Source: JAMWZF01 sp041628615
GTDB taxonomy: Bacteria; Pseudomonadota; Alphaproteobacteria; Rhodobacterales; Rhodobacteraceae
Assembly: GCA_041628615.1 (NCBI GenBank)
Contig: JBFKOW010000093.1
Span: forward strand, 1-13,410
Length of the DNA: 13,410 nt
Direction of reading: 5' to 3'
Both the position numbers and the translations under genes were made by a program. Below, in pieces: positions 1 through 6,439 of the stretch. The stretch's first letter is position 1. The number at the start of each line of letters is the position of its first letter. Under the pieces are notes generated by a model. That model worked only from the letters and a program-made list of their open reading frames with translations. It ran no database searches and was not told the DNA's origin.

Positions 1-796
1 CCCGCGCGGAGGCATTGTCGGGGGCGGCGGCGTAGATCGTCTCGGCCAGCGCCTCGGCCTCGGGCGAGACGTAGCCGCCGACCGCGGTCACCATCAGGTC
101 GAGCAGGTCGACGCGGGCGGTCAGCGCGGCCTCACTGCCCGCCGGCATCAGGCCCACCACCCGCTCCATTGCCGCCACCGCGGCAGGCCAGTTGCCGAGC
201 CGGGCCTCGGTCTGGGCGAGCCAGAGCCAGCCTTCCGGGTCCTCCGGGCGCTGCGGCACGGCGCTGCGCAACTCTTCCAGCAGATCGGCGACCTCGCCCT
301 CGGGGACGACCGGGGGCTGTTCGGCGATCCGGGCGGCCATCGCCTCGGCCTGTCCGGGCCTGCCGGCGCGGATCTCCTCGGACAGGGCTATCCGGGCCTG
401 CCGGGGAAGGTCGGGGTAGGGGCCGGAGGCATCCGCCACGCCGAGCCGGGCATAAAGGCCGAGCCCCCCGGCCGCGATCAGCGCCACGGCAAGGCCGGCC
501 ACCGCAAGGGTGAGGCGGCGCGGGGCCGCGCCGGACCCCGCCGGCCTGGCGCGGGCCGCGCTGTCGGCGGCCAGCAGGCGGCGGGCCACCTCCGTGCGGG
601 TCCGTTCCGCCTCGTCGCCCGACAGCACGCCGCGGGCGATGTCGCGCTCGATCTCGGCCATCTGGTCGCGGTAGATGTCGACCTCGGTGCGGTCCGGCTC
701 GGCGGCGGCAGAGTCCGCATCCGCGCCCAGCAGCGGCCGGACCACGAGGGCGGCCACCGCCAGCGCGATCACTGCGCAGATGATCCAGAATAGCAT
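1..796 (-). CDS. ccmI: Cytochrome c-type biogenesis protein CcmI (CycH), C-terminus cut by the window edge
   Basis: This is the CcmI subunit of the System I cytochrome c maturation machinery, which holds apocytochrome c for haem attachment. I read 265 codons without a stop from an ATG at 796 to the left edge. The N-terminus is a membrane span (about residues 2-22, starting MLFWIICAVIALAVAALVV). A cytoplasmic helical segment follows, with the family-typical stretch YRDQMAEIERDIARGVLSGD (about 42-61) and TRTEVARRLLAADS. A second span lies at about 95-115, and then a presumably periplasmic TPR-like region with DPEGWLWLAQTEARLGNWPA. The family is usually about 400 residues, so roughly a third is missing. 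No strong Shine-Dalgarno sequence precedes the ATG. The start is chosen because family members begin just before the first span. It is divergent from soxB and functionally unrelated to it. Confidence 0.9.
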   Translation of the reverse strand, partial: MLFWIICAVIALAVAALVVRPLLGADADSAAAEPDRTEVDIYRDQMAEIERDIARGVLSGDEAERTRTEVARRLLAADSAARARPAGSGAAPRRLTLAVAGLAVALIAAGGLGLYARLGVADASGPYPDLPRQARIALSEEIRAGRPGQAEAMAARIAEQPPVVPEGEVADLLEELRSAVPQRPEDPEGWLWLAQTEARLGNWPAAVAAMERVVGLMPAGSEAALTARVDLLDLMVTAVGGYVSPEAEALAETIYAAAPDNASAR

Positions 797-995
797 CGGT
801 CCGGCCGCTTGGTGTCAGGTCCGGCAGATGTAGGGCCCGCGCCGGCCGGGCGAAAGGGACAATCCGGCGCAGCCCTGTCGCAATCGGCGCGCCAGATGCC
901 GCGGCATGTCGCCTCTTGCCGCCGCCGCGGGCTATCACCACTGTGCGAGACGGCCGCCGCGGCCGCAGACGCCACCGCTGATCCTCGGGACGCCC
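797..995. other. Divergent intergenic spacer between ccmI and soxB
   Basis: This 199-bp spacer must carry the start signals for both ccmI (leftward) and soxB (rightward). I see no convincing -35/-10 pair for either direction. The only clear ordered element is a perfect 12-bp palindrome listed separately. No ORF here looks real: open frames running through it are extensions of shadows, or the non-coding upstream part of the soxB frame. Confidence 0.6.
896..907. promoter_or_regulatory. 12-bp perfect palindrome upstream of soxB (possible operator)
   Basis: The sequence ATGCCGCGGCAT is its own reverse complement and lies 88 bp before the soxB start, in the ccmI/soxB spacer. It could bind a dimeric regulator. 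The half-site ATGCCGC recurs at 3000-3006 (and reversed at 2952-2958) before soxD, but also occurs inside coding sequence, so in GC-rich DNA this may be chance. Confidence 0.25.
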
Positions 996-2240
996 ATGAA
1001 ACGCTACTCCGCCTTTGCCATCGCCCGCGAGGCCCTGCGCCATCACACCGGCTGGGAGCGGGCCTGGCGGTCCCCCGAGCCGAAGCCGCGATACGACGTC
1101 ATCATCATCGGCGCGGGCGGGCACGGGCTCGCCACCGCCTACCACCTCGGCAAGGATCACGGCATCCGCAACGTCGCGATCCTCGAGAAGGGCTGGCTCG
1201 GCGGCGGCAATACCGGGCGCAACACCACGATCATCCGGTCGAACTACCTGCAGGACGAAAGCGCGGCGATCTACGAGAAGGCGCGCAGTCTCTACGAGAC
1301 GCTGAGCCAGGACCTGAACTACAACGTGATGTTCAGCCCCCGCGGCGTCATCATGCTGGCCCAGACCGAACACGAGGTCCGCGGCTACAAGCGCACCGCG
1401 CAGGCCAACGCGCTGCAGGGGGTGGCGACCGAGTTCATCGGGCCGCAGCGGGTCAAGGAACTCTGCCCGATCATCTCGCTCGACGGGCCGCGCTACCCGG
1501 TGCTGGGCGGGCTCTGGCAGCCGCGGGGCGGCACGGCGAGGCACGACGCCGTGGCCTGGGGCTATGCCCGGGCCTGTTCCGACATGGGCATGGACATCAT
1601 CCAGAAATGCGAGGTCACCGGCATCCGCACCGAGGGCGGCAAGGTCGTGGGCGTGGAGACCAGCAAGGGCGCGATCGGCTGCGGCAAGCTCGGCATCGTG
1701 GTGGCCGGGCATTCCGGCGTGCTGGCCGGGATGGCCGGGTTCCGCCTGCCGATCGAGAGCGTGGCGCTGCAGGCGCTGGTCAGCGAACCGATCAAGCCCT
1801 GCATGGACGTGGTTGTGATGGCCAACACGGTGCACGGCTACATGAGCCAGTCCGACAAGGGCGAGATGGTGATCGGCGGCGGCGCGGACGGCTACAACAA
1901 CTATACCCAGCGCGGGTCCTTCCACCACATCGAGGAGACCGTGCGCGCGCTGATCGAGACCTTCCCGATGATCTCGCGGCTCAAGATGCTGCGGCAATGG
2001 GGCGGGATCGTCGACATGACCGGGGACCGTTCGCCGATCCTGTCGAAGACGCCGGTCGAGGGCGTGTTCATGAACTGCGGCTGGGGCACCGGCGGCTTCA
2101 AGGCGATCCCCGGCTCGGGCTTCGCAATGGCCGAACTGATGGCGAAGGGCGGATCCTCCATCGCCGACCCGTTCTCGCTGACCCGGTTCCGGGAGGGGCG
2201 GTTCATCGACGAAAGCGTGGCCGCCGGGGTCGCGCACTAG
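996..2240 (+). CDS. soxB: Sarcosine oxidase, beta subunit (heterotetrameric type)
   Basis: This is the catalytic flavoprotein subunit (DAO superfamily). It oxidises the N-methyl group of sarcosine using non-covalent FAD and a covalently bound FMN that hands electrons to O2. The start is ATG 996, giving 414 residues that begin MKRYSAFAIAREALRHHTG, the usual start and length for alphaproteobacterial SoxB; the open frame extends 30 codons further upstream without family similarity. The FAD-binding motif is VIIIGAGGHGLATAYHLG, with the glycines at 39, 41 and 44. GNTGRNTTIIRSNYL follows. His183 in GGTARHDAVAWGYA is the likely FMN-linking histidine by analogy with characterised enzymes. The C-terminal flavin contact region is NCGWGTGGFKAIPGSG. 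Unlike most sox operons, soxD does not follow directly: 858 bp intervene. Confidence 0.96.
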   Translation: MKRYSAFAIAREALRHHTGWERAWRSPEPKPRYDVIIIGAGGHGLATAYHLGKDHGIRNVAILEKGWLGGGNTGRNTTIIRSNYLQDESAAIYEKARSLYETLSQDLNYNVMFSPRGVIMLAQTEHEVRGYKRTAQANALQGVATEFIGPQRVKELCPIISLDGPRYPVLGGLWQPRGGTARHDAVAWGYARACSDMGMDIIQKCEVTGIRTEGGKVVGVETSKGAIGCGKLGIVVAGHSGVLAGMAGFRLPIESVALQALVSEPIKPCMDVVVMANTVHGYMSQSDKGEMVIGGGADGYNNYTQRGSFHHIEETVRALIETFPMISRLKMLRQWGGIVDMTGDRSPILSKTPVEGVFMNCGWGTGGFKAIPGSGFAMAELMAKGGSSIADPFSLTRFREGRFIDESVAAGVAH

Positions 2241-2241
2241 G

Positions 2242-2312
2242 CCGCGAACCCCGATTCGAGTTAGGGCGAACTGCCCAAATTTCAGGCAGATGACGCAACG
2301 TCAGGTTCGCGG
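2242..2312. other. 71-nt sequence able to form a compact four-way junction after soxB
   Basis: A 9-bp perfect stem, CCGCGAACC (2242-2250) with GGTTCGCGG (2304-2312), encloses three successive perfect hairpins. They are TTCG/CGAA (2255-2258 with 2267-2270, 8-nt loop), CTGCC/GGCAG (2271-2275 with 2285-2289, 9-nt loop) and TGACG/CGTCA (2291-2295 with 2299-2303, 3-nt loop). Only five interior bases outside the hairpins stay unpaired. It begins one base after the soxB stop. It is tRNA-sized and cloverleaf-shaped but is not a tRNA: the loops do not match anticodon or T-loop rules on either strand. No T-run follows, so it is not an intrinsic terminator. It could be an mRNA processing or stability element, a small RNA, or a dispersed palindromic repeat. 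No folding program was run. Confidence 0.4.
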
Positions 2313-2450
2313 TGGCATGGTCCCGTGTCTTCTGCCCTGGAAATGTCGAGAATGCGCCAAAAACTCGAGTCGAACTGCACGCAAGGGTTGAGTGGGCGCG
2401 ATATCCTGTCATCATGGTTGCATCGAGTAGTGAGTAATGAGGCAACCAAG
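2313..2450. other. Unassigned spacer upstream of the first small ORF
   Basis: No convincing gene lies here. GC content over 2241-2450 is about 55% by count (116 of 210), lower than the flanking sox genes. A weak promoter-like pair is TTGAGT (2388-2393), a 16-bp gap, then CATCAT (2410-2415). A 7-codon reading frame (ATG 2414 to TAA 2437, MVASSSE) has no Shine-Dalgarno sequence. An 8-bp palindrome ACTCGAGT is near 2363. None is strong alone. Confidence 0.4.
2415..2448 (+). promoter_or_regulatory. 7-bp inverted repeat abutting the first small ORF's start
   Basis: TGGTTGC (2415-2421) pairs perfectly with GCAACCA (2442-2448), leaving a 20-nt loop. The downstream arm ends two bases before the ATG at 2451, and the likely ribosome site TGAGG (2438-2442) sits at the base of the loop. 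As RNA it could gate ribosome access. A parallel arrangement precedes the second small ORF. Confidence 0.35.
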
Positions 2451-2630
2451 ATGGCACAACTGGACCTCTCGAAGTCAGGGCACCCCAGACATGCCGCACG
2501 CATCACGTGGTATGGAATCGGCGTCGCGACCCTTCTCATTCTGGTCTTCGTGATCACGGAATCGGACAGTTCGCGCCTGGCGGACCGTTTCGGCACCACG
2601 GCATCCGGGGATTTCGCCACCGCGAACTGA
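2451..2630 (+). CDS. Small predicted single-span membrane protein, unknown function (59 aa)
   Basis: I do not recognise this protein. It begins MAQLDLSKSG, has a basic stretch (HPRHAAR, residues 11-17), then a clear hydrophobic segment WYGIGVATLLILVFVIT (20-36), and a short polar tail ending DFATAN. Positive charge before the span predicts the N-terminus inside the cell. The start at 2451 is supported by TGAGG eight bases upstream; an in-frame GTG at 2430 is a possible alternative. About 75% of third codon positions are G or C (44 of 59), below its neighbours, which suggests a recent, weakly selected or transferred gene, or none at all. It lies between soxB and soxD, where no gene is normally found. 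The membrane span and ribosome site favour a real gene only modestly. Confidence 0.5.
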   Translation: MAQLDLSKSGHPRHAARITWYGIGVATLLILVFVITESDSSRLADRFGTTASGDFATAN

Positions 2631-2715
2631 ACCGGCCGCGTGCCGCCCAGCCCCCGGGGCGCGTTGCTCCGGGAAACCGGCCGCCGAGCCCTTGCAACCC
2701 GCGCGCGCCGCGTTA

Positions 2716-2747
2716 CCTCTGCGCGAACGAAGCGTGCGAGGCAGAGG
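2716..2747 (+). promoter_or_regulatory. 7-bp inverted repeat abutting the second small ORF's start
   Basis: CCTCTGC (2716-2722) pairs perfectly with GCAGAGG (2741-2747) across an 18-nt loop. The right arm ends one base before the ATG at 2749 and contains or adjoins the purine-rich ribosome site (GAGG at 2738-2741). Folding would partly sequester the start region. The geometry closely matches the repeat at 2415-2448. Confidence 0.35.
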
Positions 2748-2748
2748 A

Positions 2749-2943
2749 ATGACGGCGTTGCTGCGAAAGCTGCCGCAAATCGACGTGGCCGCCTGGACGG
2801 CGCGCCACCGGGCGAAGATCGCCGGTCTGCTGGCCGGCACGCTGGGCACGACCGTGCTCACGCTGTTCCTCGTGGTGGCGATCACCGGCGTTCCCCACGG
2901 CCGGACGCCGCCCACGCCGGAGCCCGTCTACATCATCGATTAG
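2749..2943 (+). CDS. Small predicted single-span membrane protein, unknown function (64 aa)
   Basis: I do not recognise this protein. It begins MTALLRKLPQIDVAAWTARH, with basic residues before a hydrophobic segment at about 24-47 (IAGLLAGTLGTTVLTLFLVV and onward), then a proline-rich tail ending TPEPVYIID. Topology is predicted N-in with a short outside tail. The start at 2749 is supported by GAGG seven bases upstream; the open frame continues 19 codons upstream without a better site. About 92% of third codon positions are G or C (59 of 64), like resident genes, so it looks more established than the preceding small ORF. It ends 155 bp before soxD. Its presence inside a sox locus suggests co-expression, but no functional link can be shown. 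Confidence 0.6.
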   Translation: MTALLRKLPQIDVAAWTARHRAKIAGLLAGTLGTTVLTLFLVVAITGVPHGRTPPTPEPVYIID

Positions 2944-2950
2944 GCGCGCC

Positions 2951-3007
2951 TGCGGCATATTCCTCCTGGCCGGCGGCCCGGGCCGCTTTCTGACCGAAAA
3001 TGCCGCA
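2951..3007. repeat. 8-bp inverted repeat with nested palindrome before soxD
   Basis: TGCGGCAT (2951-2958) is the exact reverse complement of ATGCCGCA (3000-3007). Between them lies the 14-bp perfect palindrome GCGGCCCGGGCCGC (2973-2986). It may be a regulatory or transcription-ending structure between the second small ORF and soxD. The arms resemble the palindrome upstream of soxB. Confidence 0.3.
2973..2990 (+). terminator. Weak candidate intrinsic terminator after the second small ORF
   Basis: The GC-only palindrome GCGGCCCGGGCCGC, stem 5-6 bp, is followed by TTTC, beginning 30 bases after the small ORF's stop. The T-run is short, so efficient termination is doubtful. If it works, soxDAG would need its own promoter, which I cannot identify. 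Confidence 0.25.
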
Positions 3008-3098
3008 AAATCGCTGGCCCCGGCTTGCCCATCGCCTATGCCTGCCGGACAAGGGGAATGCCCCGGCCCGCCGTCGCGGGCGATGCGGAGACCGTGCC

Positions 3099-3428
3099 AT
3101 GCTGCTTCTCAGGTGCCCCTATTGCGGCATTGACGCCGACGAGACCGAACTGAGCCCCGGCGGCGAGGCGCACCTGACGCGCCAGGGGCCGGGATCGTCG
3201 GACGAGGCGTTCGACGCTTACCTGTTCCTGCGCGAAAACCCGAAGGGCGTCCATTTCGAGCGCTGGCGGCACAGCTACGGCTGCGGCAAGTGGTTTCACG
3301 CCGCCCGCTGCACCGTGACGCTCGAAGTCTTCGGCACTTACCCGGCGCAGACCACCGAGCCGCCGCAGGCAATCCGCGACCGCATCACCGAGCGCCGGCC
3401 CGGCTGGCGGTGGAGGGACTTCTCTTGA
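3099..3428 (+). CDS. soxD: Sarcosine oxidase, delta subunit
   Basis: This is the small zinc-binding subunit of heterotetrameric sarcosine oxidase, 109 residues, the family's usual size. The start at ATG 3099 follows GGAG (3087-3090) by eight bases and gives the family-typical N-terminus MLLLRCPYCGIDADETEL; the longer frame from 3000 has no similarity upstream. Zinc ligands by family knowledge are Cys6 and Cys9 (CPYCG) together with His58 and Cys62 (RHSYGCGKWFHAARC). All four are present. The delta subunit is structural and carries no catalysis. Its stop overlaps the soxA start, and the soxA ribosome site lies inside its last codons, so the two are translationally coupled. Confidence 0.95.
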   Translation: MLLLRCPYCGIDADETELSPGGEAHLTRQGPGSSDEAFDAYLFLRENPKGVHFERWRHSYGCGKWFHAARCTVTLEVFGTYPAQTTEPPQAIRDRITERRPGWRWRDFS

Positions 3429-6400
3429 GCACCCGACTTGCCACCGGCGGCCGCCTGATCGACCGCGCCTCCACGGTGTCGTTCCGCTTCAACGGCCGCC
3501 GCCTGAAGGGCTATGCCGGCGACACGCTGGCCTCGGCGCTTCTGGCCAACGACCAGATGCTCGTCGGCCGGTCGTTCAAGTATCACCGCCCGCGCGGCAT
3601 CGTCGCCAGCGGCGCCGAGGAGCCCAACGCGCTGATGAACCTCGGCAGTGGCGGACGGTTCGAGCCGAACCAGCGCGCCACAACGCAGGAACTGTTCGAC
3701 GGGCTCGAGGCGCGCAGCCAGAACCACTGGCCCAGCCTCGATTTCGACATCGGCGCGATCAACGCGCGGCTGTCGCGGTTCCTGCCTGCGGGTTTCTACT
3801 ACAAGATGTTCCTGCACCCGCGGCCGTTCTGGAAACACGTCTACGAGCCCTTCATCCGGCAATCCGCCGGGCTGGGGCAGGCGCCGAAGGACCGCGACGC
3901 CGACACCTACGAGCATTTCCATGCCCATGTCGACGTGCTGATCGTCGGCGGCGGGGTGGCCGGACTGGCGGCCGCGCTGTCCGCGGGGCGCAGCGGCGCC
4001 CGCGTGCTGCTGGTCGAGCAGACCGCGCAATGGGGCGGCCGGGCGCCGGTCGACGGCGCCACGATCGACGGGATGGACGCCGAAACCTGGATCAAGACCA
4101 CGGTTCAAGCCCTTGAAGACATGCAAAATGTCGATCTCCGGCTCCGCTGCATGGGGGCCGGGGTCTATGATCACGGCTACGCGCTCGCCTATGAACGGCT
4201 GACCGATCACCTGGCCGACAAGGCCGGGCCGCGGCACCGTCTGTGGAAGATCCGCGCCCGCCGGATCGTGACCGCCACCGGCGCGATCGAGCGGCCGCTG
4301 TCCTTCGCGGGCAACGACCTGCCGGGGGTGATGCTGGCCTCGGCGGTGCGGGACTACGTGGTCAACTGGGCGGTGTCGCCGGGGGACCGGACCGTGGTGG
4401 TGACCAACAACGACGACGCCTACCGCACCGCGCTGGCGCTGCAGGCCGCGGGGCTGGTGGTGCCCGCCATCGTCGATGCCCGGCCCGCGCCCGAGGGGGC
4501 GCTGGTCGATGCAGCGCGGGCGCAGGGCATCCGCATCCTGCCGGGCCGCGCGGTCTGCAAGGTGCAGAGCGGCAAGCGGGTCTCCGGCGTGGCGATCAGC
4601 GCGCAGGCGGGCGAGGGCGCGGTCCTCGACCAGATCGCCTGCGACGCGGTGGCGATGTCGGGCGGCTGGTCGCCGGTGGTCCACCTCTGGTCCCATTGCG
4701 GCGGCAAGCTGCTTTGGGACGACGCCATCGCGGCCTTCCGGCCCGACCCGGACAAGGCCCCGACCGGGGCGGACGGCGCGGGCTTCGTGATCGCCGCCGG
4801 CGCGGCGGACGGCGTGACGGACACCGCCGCGGTGCTGGCGTCGGGCCATGCCGCCGGGTTGCGCGCCGCTGCCGAGACCGGGGCCGCCGGCGCGGCCGGA
4901 GCGGCGCCCGAGGCCGAGGCGGCGGGGCCCGGTTCGCCTGTCGCGCCGGTCTGGCTGATGCCGCAGGGCGCCGGGCAGGCGCTGCGCGCCAAGGCCTGGC
5001 TCGACTTCCAGAACGACGTGAAGGTCACCGACGTGCAACTCGCCGCCCGCGAAGGCTACGAAAGCGTCGAGCACACCAAGCGCTACACCACCCTCGGCAT
5101 GGCCACAGACCAGGGAAAGCTGAGCAACGTCAACGGATTGGCGACCCTCGCTCAGGCTCTGGGCGAGACCATCCCGGCCGTGGGCACCACCACCTTCCGG
5201 CCGCCCTACACGCCGATCTCGATGGGCGCGATCGCCGGCGAGGCGCGGGGTGAACTGTTCCAGCCCCTGCGCCGCAGCCCGATCCATGCCTGGCACGAGG
5301 CCAACGGTGCGGTCTGGGAGCCGGTGGGCCACTGGCGGCGCCCCTACGCCTTCCCGCGCGCCGGCGAGAGCCGCGAGAAGGCCGTCCACCGCGAGATCAG
5401 GAACACCCGGCAAGCCGTTGGAATGCTTGATGCATCGACGCTGGGCAAGATCCTCGTGAAGGGGCCGGACGCGGGCCGTTTCATGGACATGCTCTACACC
5501 AACATGATGTCGACCCTGAAGCCGGGGCGGTGCCGCTACGGGCTGATGTGTTCCGAGAACGGGTTCCTGATGGACGACGGCGTGGTCGCCCGGATCGACG
5601 ACGACACCTTCCTCTGCCACACCACCTCGGGCGGGGCGGACCGGATCCATGCCCACATGGAGGAATGGCTGCAGACCGAGTGGTGGGACTGGAAGGTCTA
5701 CACCGCCAACGTCACCGAGCATTACGCCCAGATCGCCGTGGTCGGCCCGAAGGCGCGGGACCTGCTGGCACGCCTCGGCGGGATGGACCTGAGCGCCGAG
5801 GCGCTGCCCTTCATGGCCTGGGCCGAGGGCCGGATCGGCGACTTCGGTGCGCGGGTCTTCCGGATCTCGTTCTCGGGCGAGTTGAGCTTCGAGATCGCGG
5901 TGCCCGCCTCGCAGGGGCTGGCCTTCTGGGAGGCGGTGATGGCGGCCGGCGCAGCCTTCGGGGTGATGCCCTACGGCACCGAGGCGCTGCACGTGATGCG
6001 GGCCGAGAAGGGCTTCATCATGATCGGCGACGAGACCGACGGCACGGTGATCCCGCAGGATCTCGGGCTCGACTGGGCGATCTCGAAGAAGAAGGACGAC
6101 TTCATCGGCAAGCGCGGCCAGCAGCGCAGCTTCCTCGCCAGCGCCGACCGCTGGACCCTCGTCGGGCTGCAGACGCTGGACGGGTCGGTCCTGCCCGAGG
6201 GCGCCTATGCGGTGGCCGAGGGGACCAACGCCAACGGCCAGCGCAACGTGCAGGGGCGGGTGACCTCGACCTACCATTCGCCGACGCTCGACCGGGGCAT
6301 CGCGATGGGGCTCGTCGCCCGCGGCGCCGAGCGGATGGGCGAGGTGCTGAGTTTCCCGCGGGCGGGTGGCAATGCCGTCGAGGCCCGCATCGTCAGCCCG

Positions 6401-6439
6401 GTCTTCTACGACCCCGAGGGGGAGAAGCAGAATGTCTGA
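3425..6439 (+). CDS. soxA: Sarcosine oxidase, alpha subunit (heterotetrameric type)
   Basis: This is the largest subunit, which binds NAD+ and tetrahydrofolate and converts the imine from the beta subunit into glycine and 5,10-methylene-THF. It has 1004 residues from a TTG at 3425 (TTGA overlap with the soxD stop), supported by GGAGG at 3412-3416 eight bases upstream. The start gives the family N-terminus STRLATGGRLIDR. Domains in order: a Fer2-like fold lacking cysteines (about 15-100, FRFNGRRLKGYAGDTLASAL); a Rossmann NAD-binding region with VDVLIVGGGVAGLAAALSAG (glycines 175, 177, 180); an Ala/Gly/Glu-rich linker at about 480-508; the SoxA A3 region; an aminomethyltransferase (GCV_T) domain from about 617 containing MRAEKGF near 858-864; and a GCV_T C-terminal domain to the end. 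No frameshift was seen. Confidence 0.96.
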   Translation: MSTRLATGGRLIDRASTVSFRFNGRRLKGYAGDTLASALLANDQMLVGRSFKYHRPRGIVASGAEEPNALMNLGSGGRFEPNQRATTQELFDGLEARSQNHWPSLDFDIGAINARLSRFLPAGFYYKMFLHPRPFWKHVYEPFIRQSAGLGQAPKDRDADTYEHFHAHVDVLIVGGGVAGLAAALSAGRSGARVLLVEQTAQWGGRAPVDGATIDGMDAETWIKTTVQALEDMQNVDLRLRCMGAGVYDHGYALAYERLTDHLADKAGPRHRLWKIRARRIVTATGAIERPLSFAGNDLPGVMLASAVRDYVVNWAVSPGDRTVVVTNNDDAYRTALALQAAGLVVPAIVDARPAPEGALVDAARAQGIRILPGRAVCKVQSGKRVSGVAISAQAGEGAVLDQIACDAVAMSGGWSPVVHLWSHCGGKLLWDDAIAAFRPDPDKAPTGADGAGFVIAAGAADGVTDTAAVLASGHAAGLRAAAETGAAGAAGAAPEAEAAGPGSPVAPVWLMPQGAGQALRAKAWLDFQNDVKVTDVQLAAREGYESVEHTKRYTTLGMATDQGKLSNVNGLATLAQALGETIPAVGTTTFRPPYTPISMGAIAGEARGELFQPLRRSPIHAWHEANGAVWEPVGHWRRPYAFPRAGESREKAVHREIRNTRQAVGMLDASTLGKILVKGPDAGRFMDMLYTNMMSTLKPGRCRYGLMCSENGFLMDDGVVARIDDDTFLCHTTSGGADRIHAHMEEWLQTEWWDWKVYTANVTEHYAQIAVVGPKARDLLARLGGMDLSAEALPFMAWAEGRIGDFGARVFRISFSGELSFEIAVPASQGLAFWEAVMAAGAAFGVMPYGTEALHVMRAEKGFIMIGDETDGTVIPQDLGLDWAISKKKDDFIGKRGQQRSFLASADRWTLVGLQTLDGSVLPEGAYAVAEGTNANGQRNVQGRVTSTYHSPTLDRGIAMGLVARGAERMGEVLSFPRAGGNAVEARIVSPVFYDPEGEKQNV

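Noticed and set aside
797..995. A riboswitch (for example glycine-type) upstream of soxB
   Set aside because: I looked for conserved glycine-riboswitch core sequences and saw none. The leader offers only a short palindrome.
132..2237. A 701-codon open frame antisense to soxB and out of frame with ccmI
   Set aside because: It runs through two well-identified genes, and its product is low-complexity Arg/Gly/Pro/His-rich sequence. The real minus-strand gene at its left end is ccmI in another frame.
809..2293. A 494-codon plus-strand frame overlapping soxB
   Set aside because: It is a +1-type shadow of soxB, Arg/Gly-rich without family features.
2242..2312. A tRNA gene in the cloverleaf-like sequence
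   Set aside because: Stem lengths are roughly tRNA-like, but the middle loop has 9 bases without a proper anticodon arrangement, the third arm has a 3-base loop instead of a T-loop, and no CCA-compatible end is present. The reverse strand fails in the same way.
2203..2915. Minus-strand open frames across the soxB-soxD gap (98, 112 and 146 codons)
   Set aside because: They overlap one another, lack recognisable domains, and compete with plus-strand ORFs that have ribosome sites and membrane spans.
2241..3098. An insertion sequence between soxB and soxD
   Set aside because: No transposase fragment, no paired terminal repeats flanking the whole segment, and no target-site duplication were visible.
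4861..4950. The Ala/Gly/Glu-rich stretch in soxA as a possible frameshift or repeat insertion
   Set aside because: The frame continues into normal SoxA sequence on both sides, and a variable linker between domains is an ordinary explanation.
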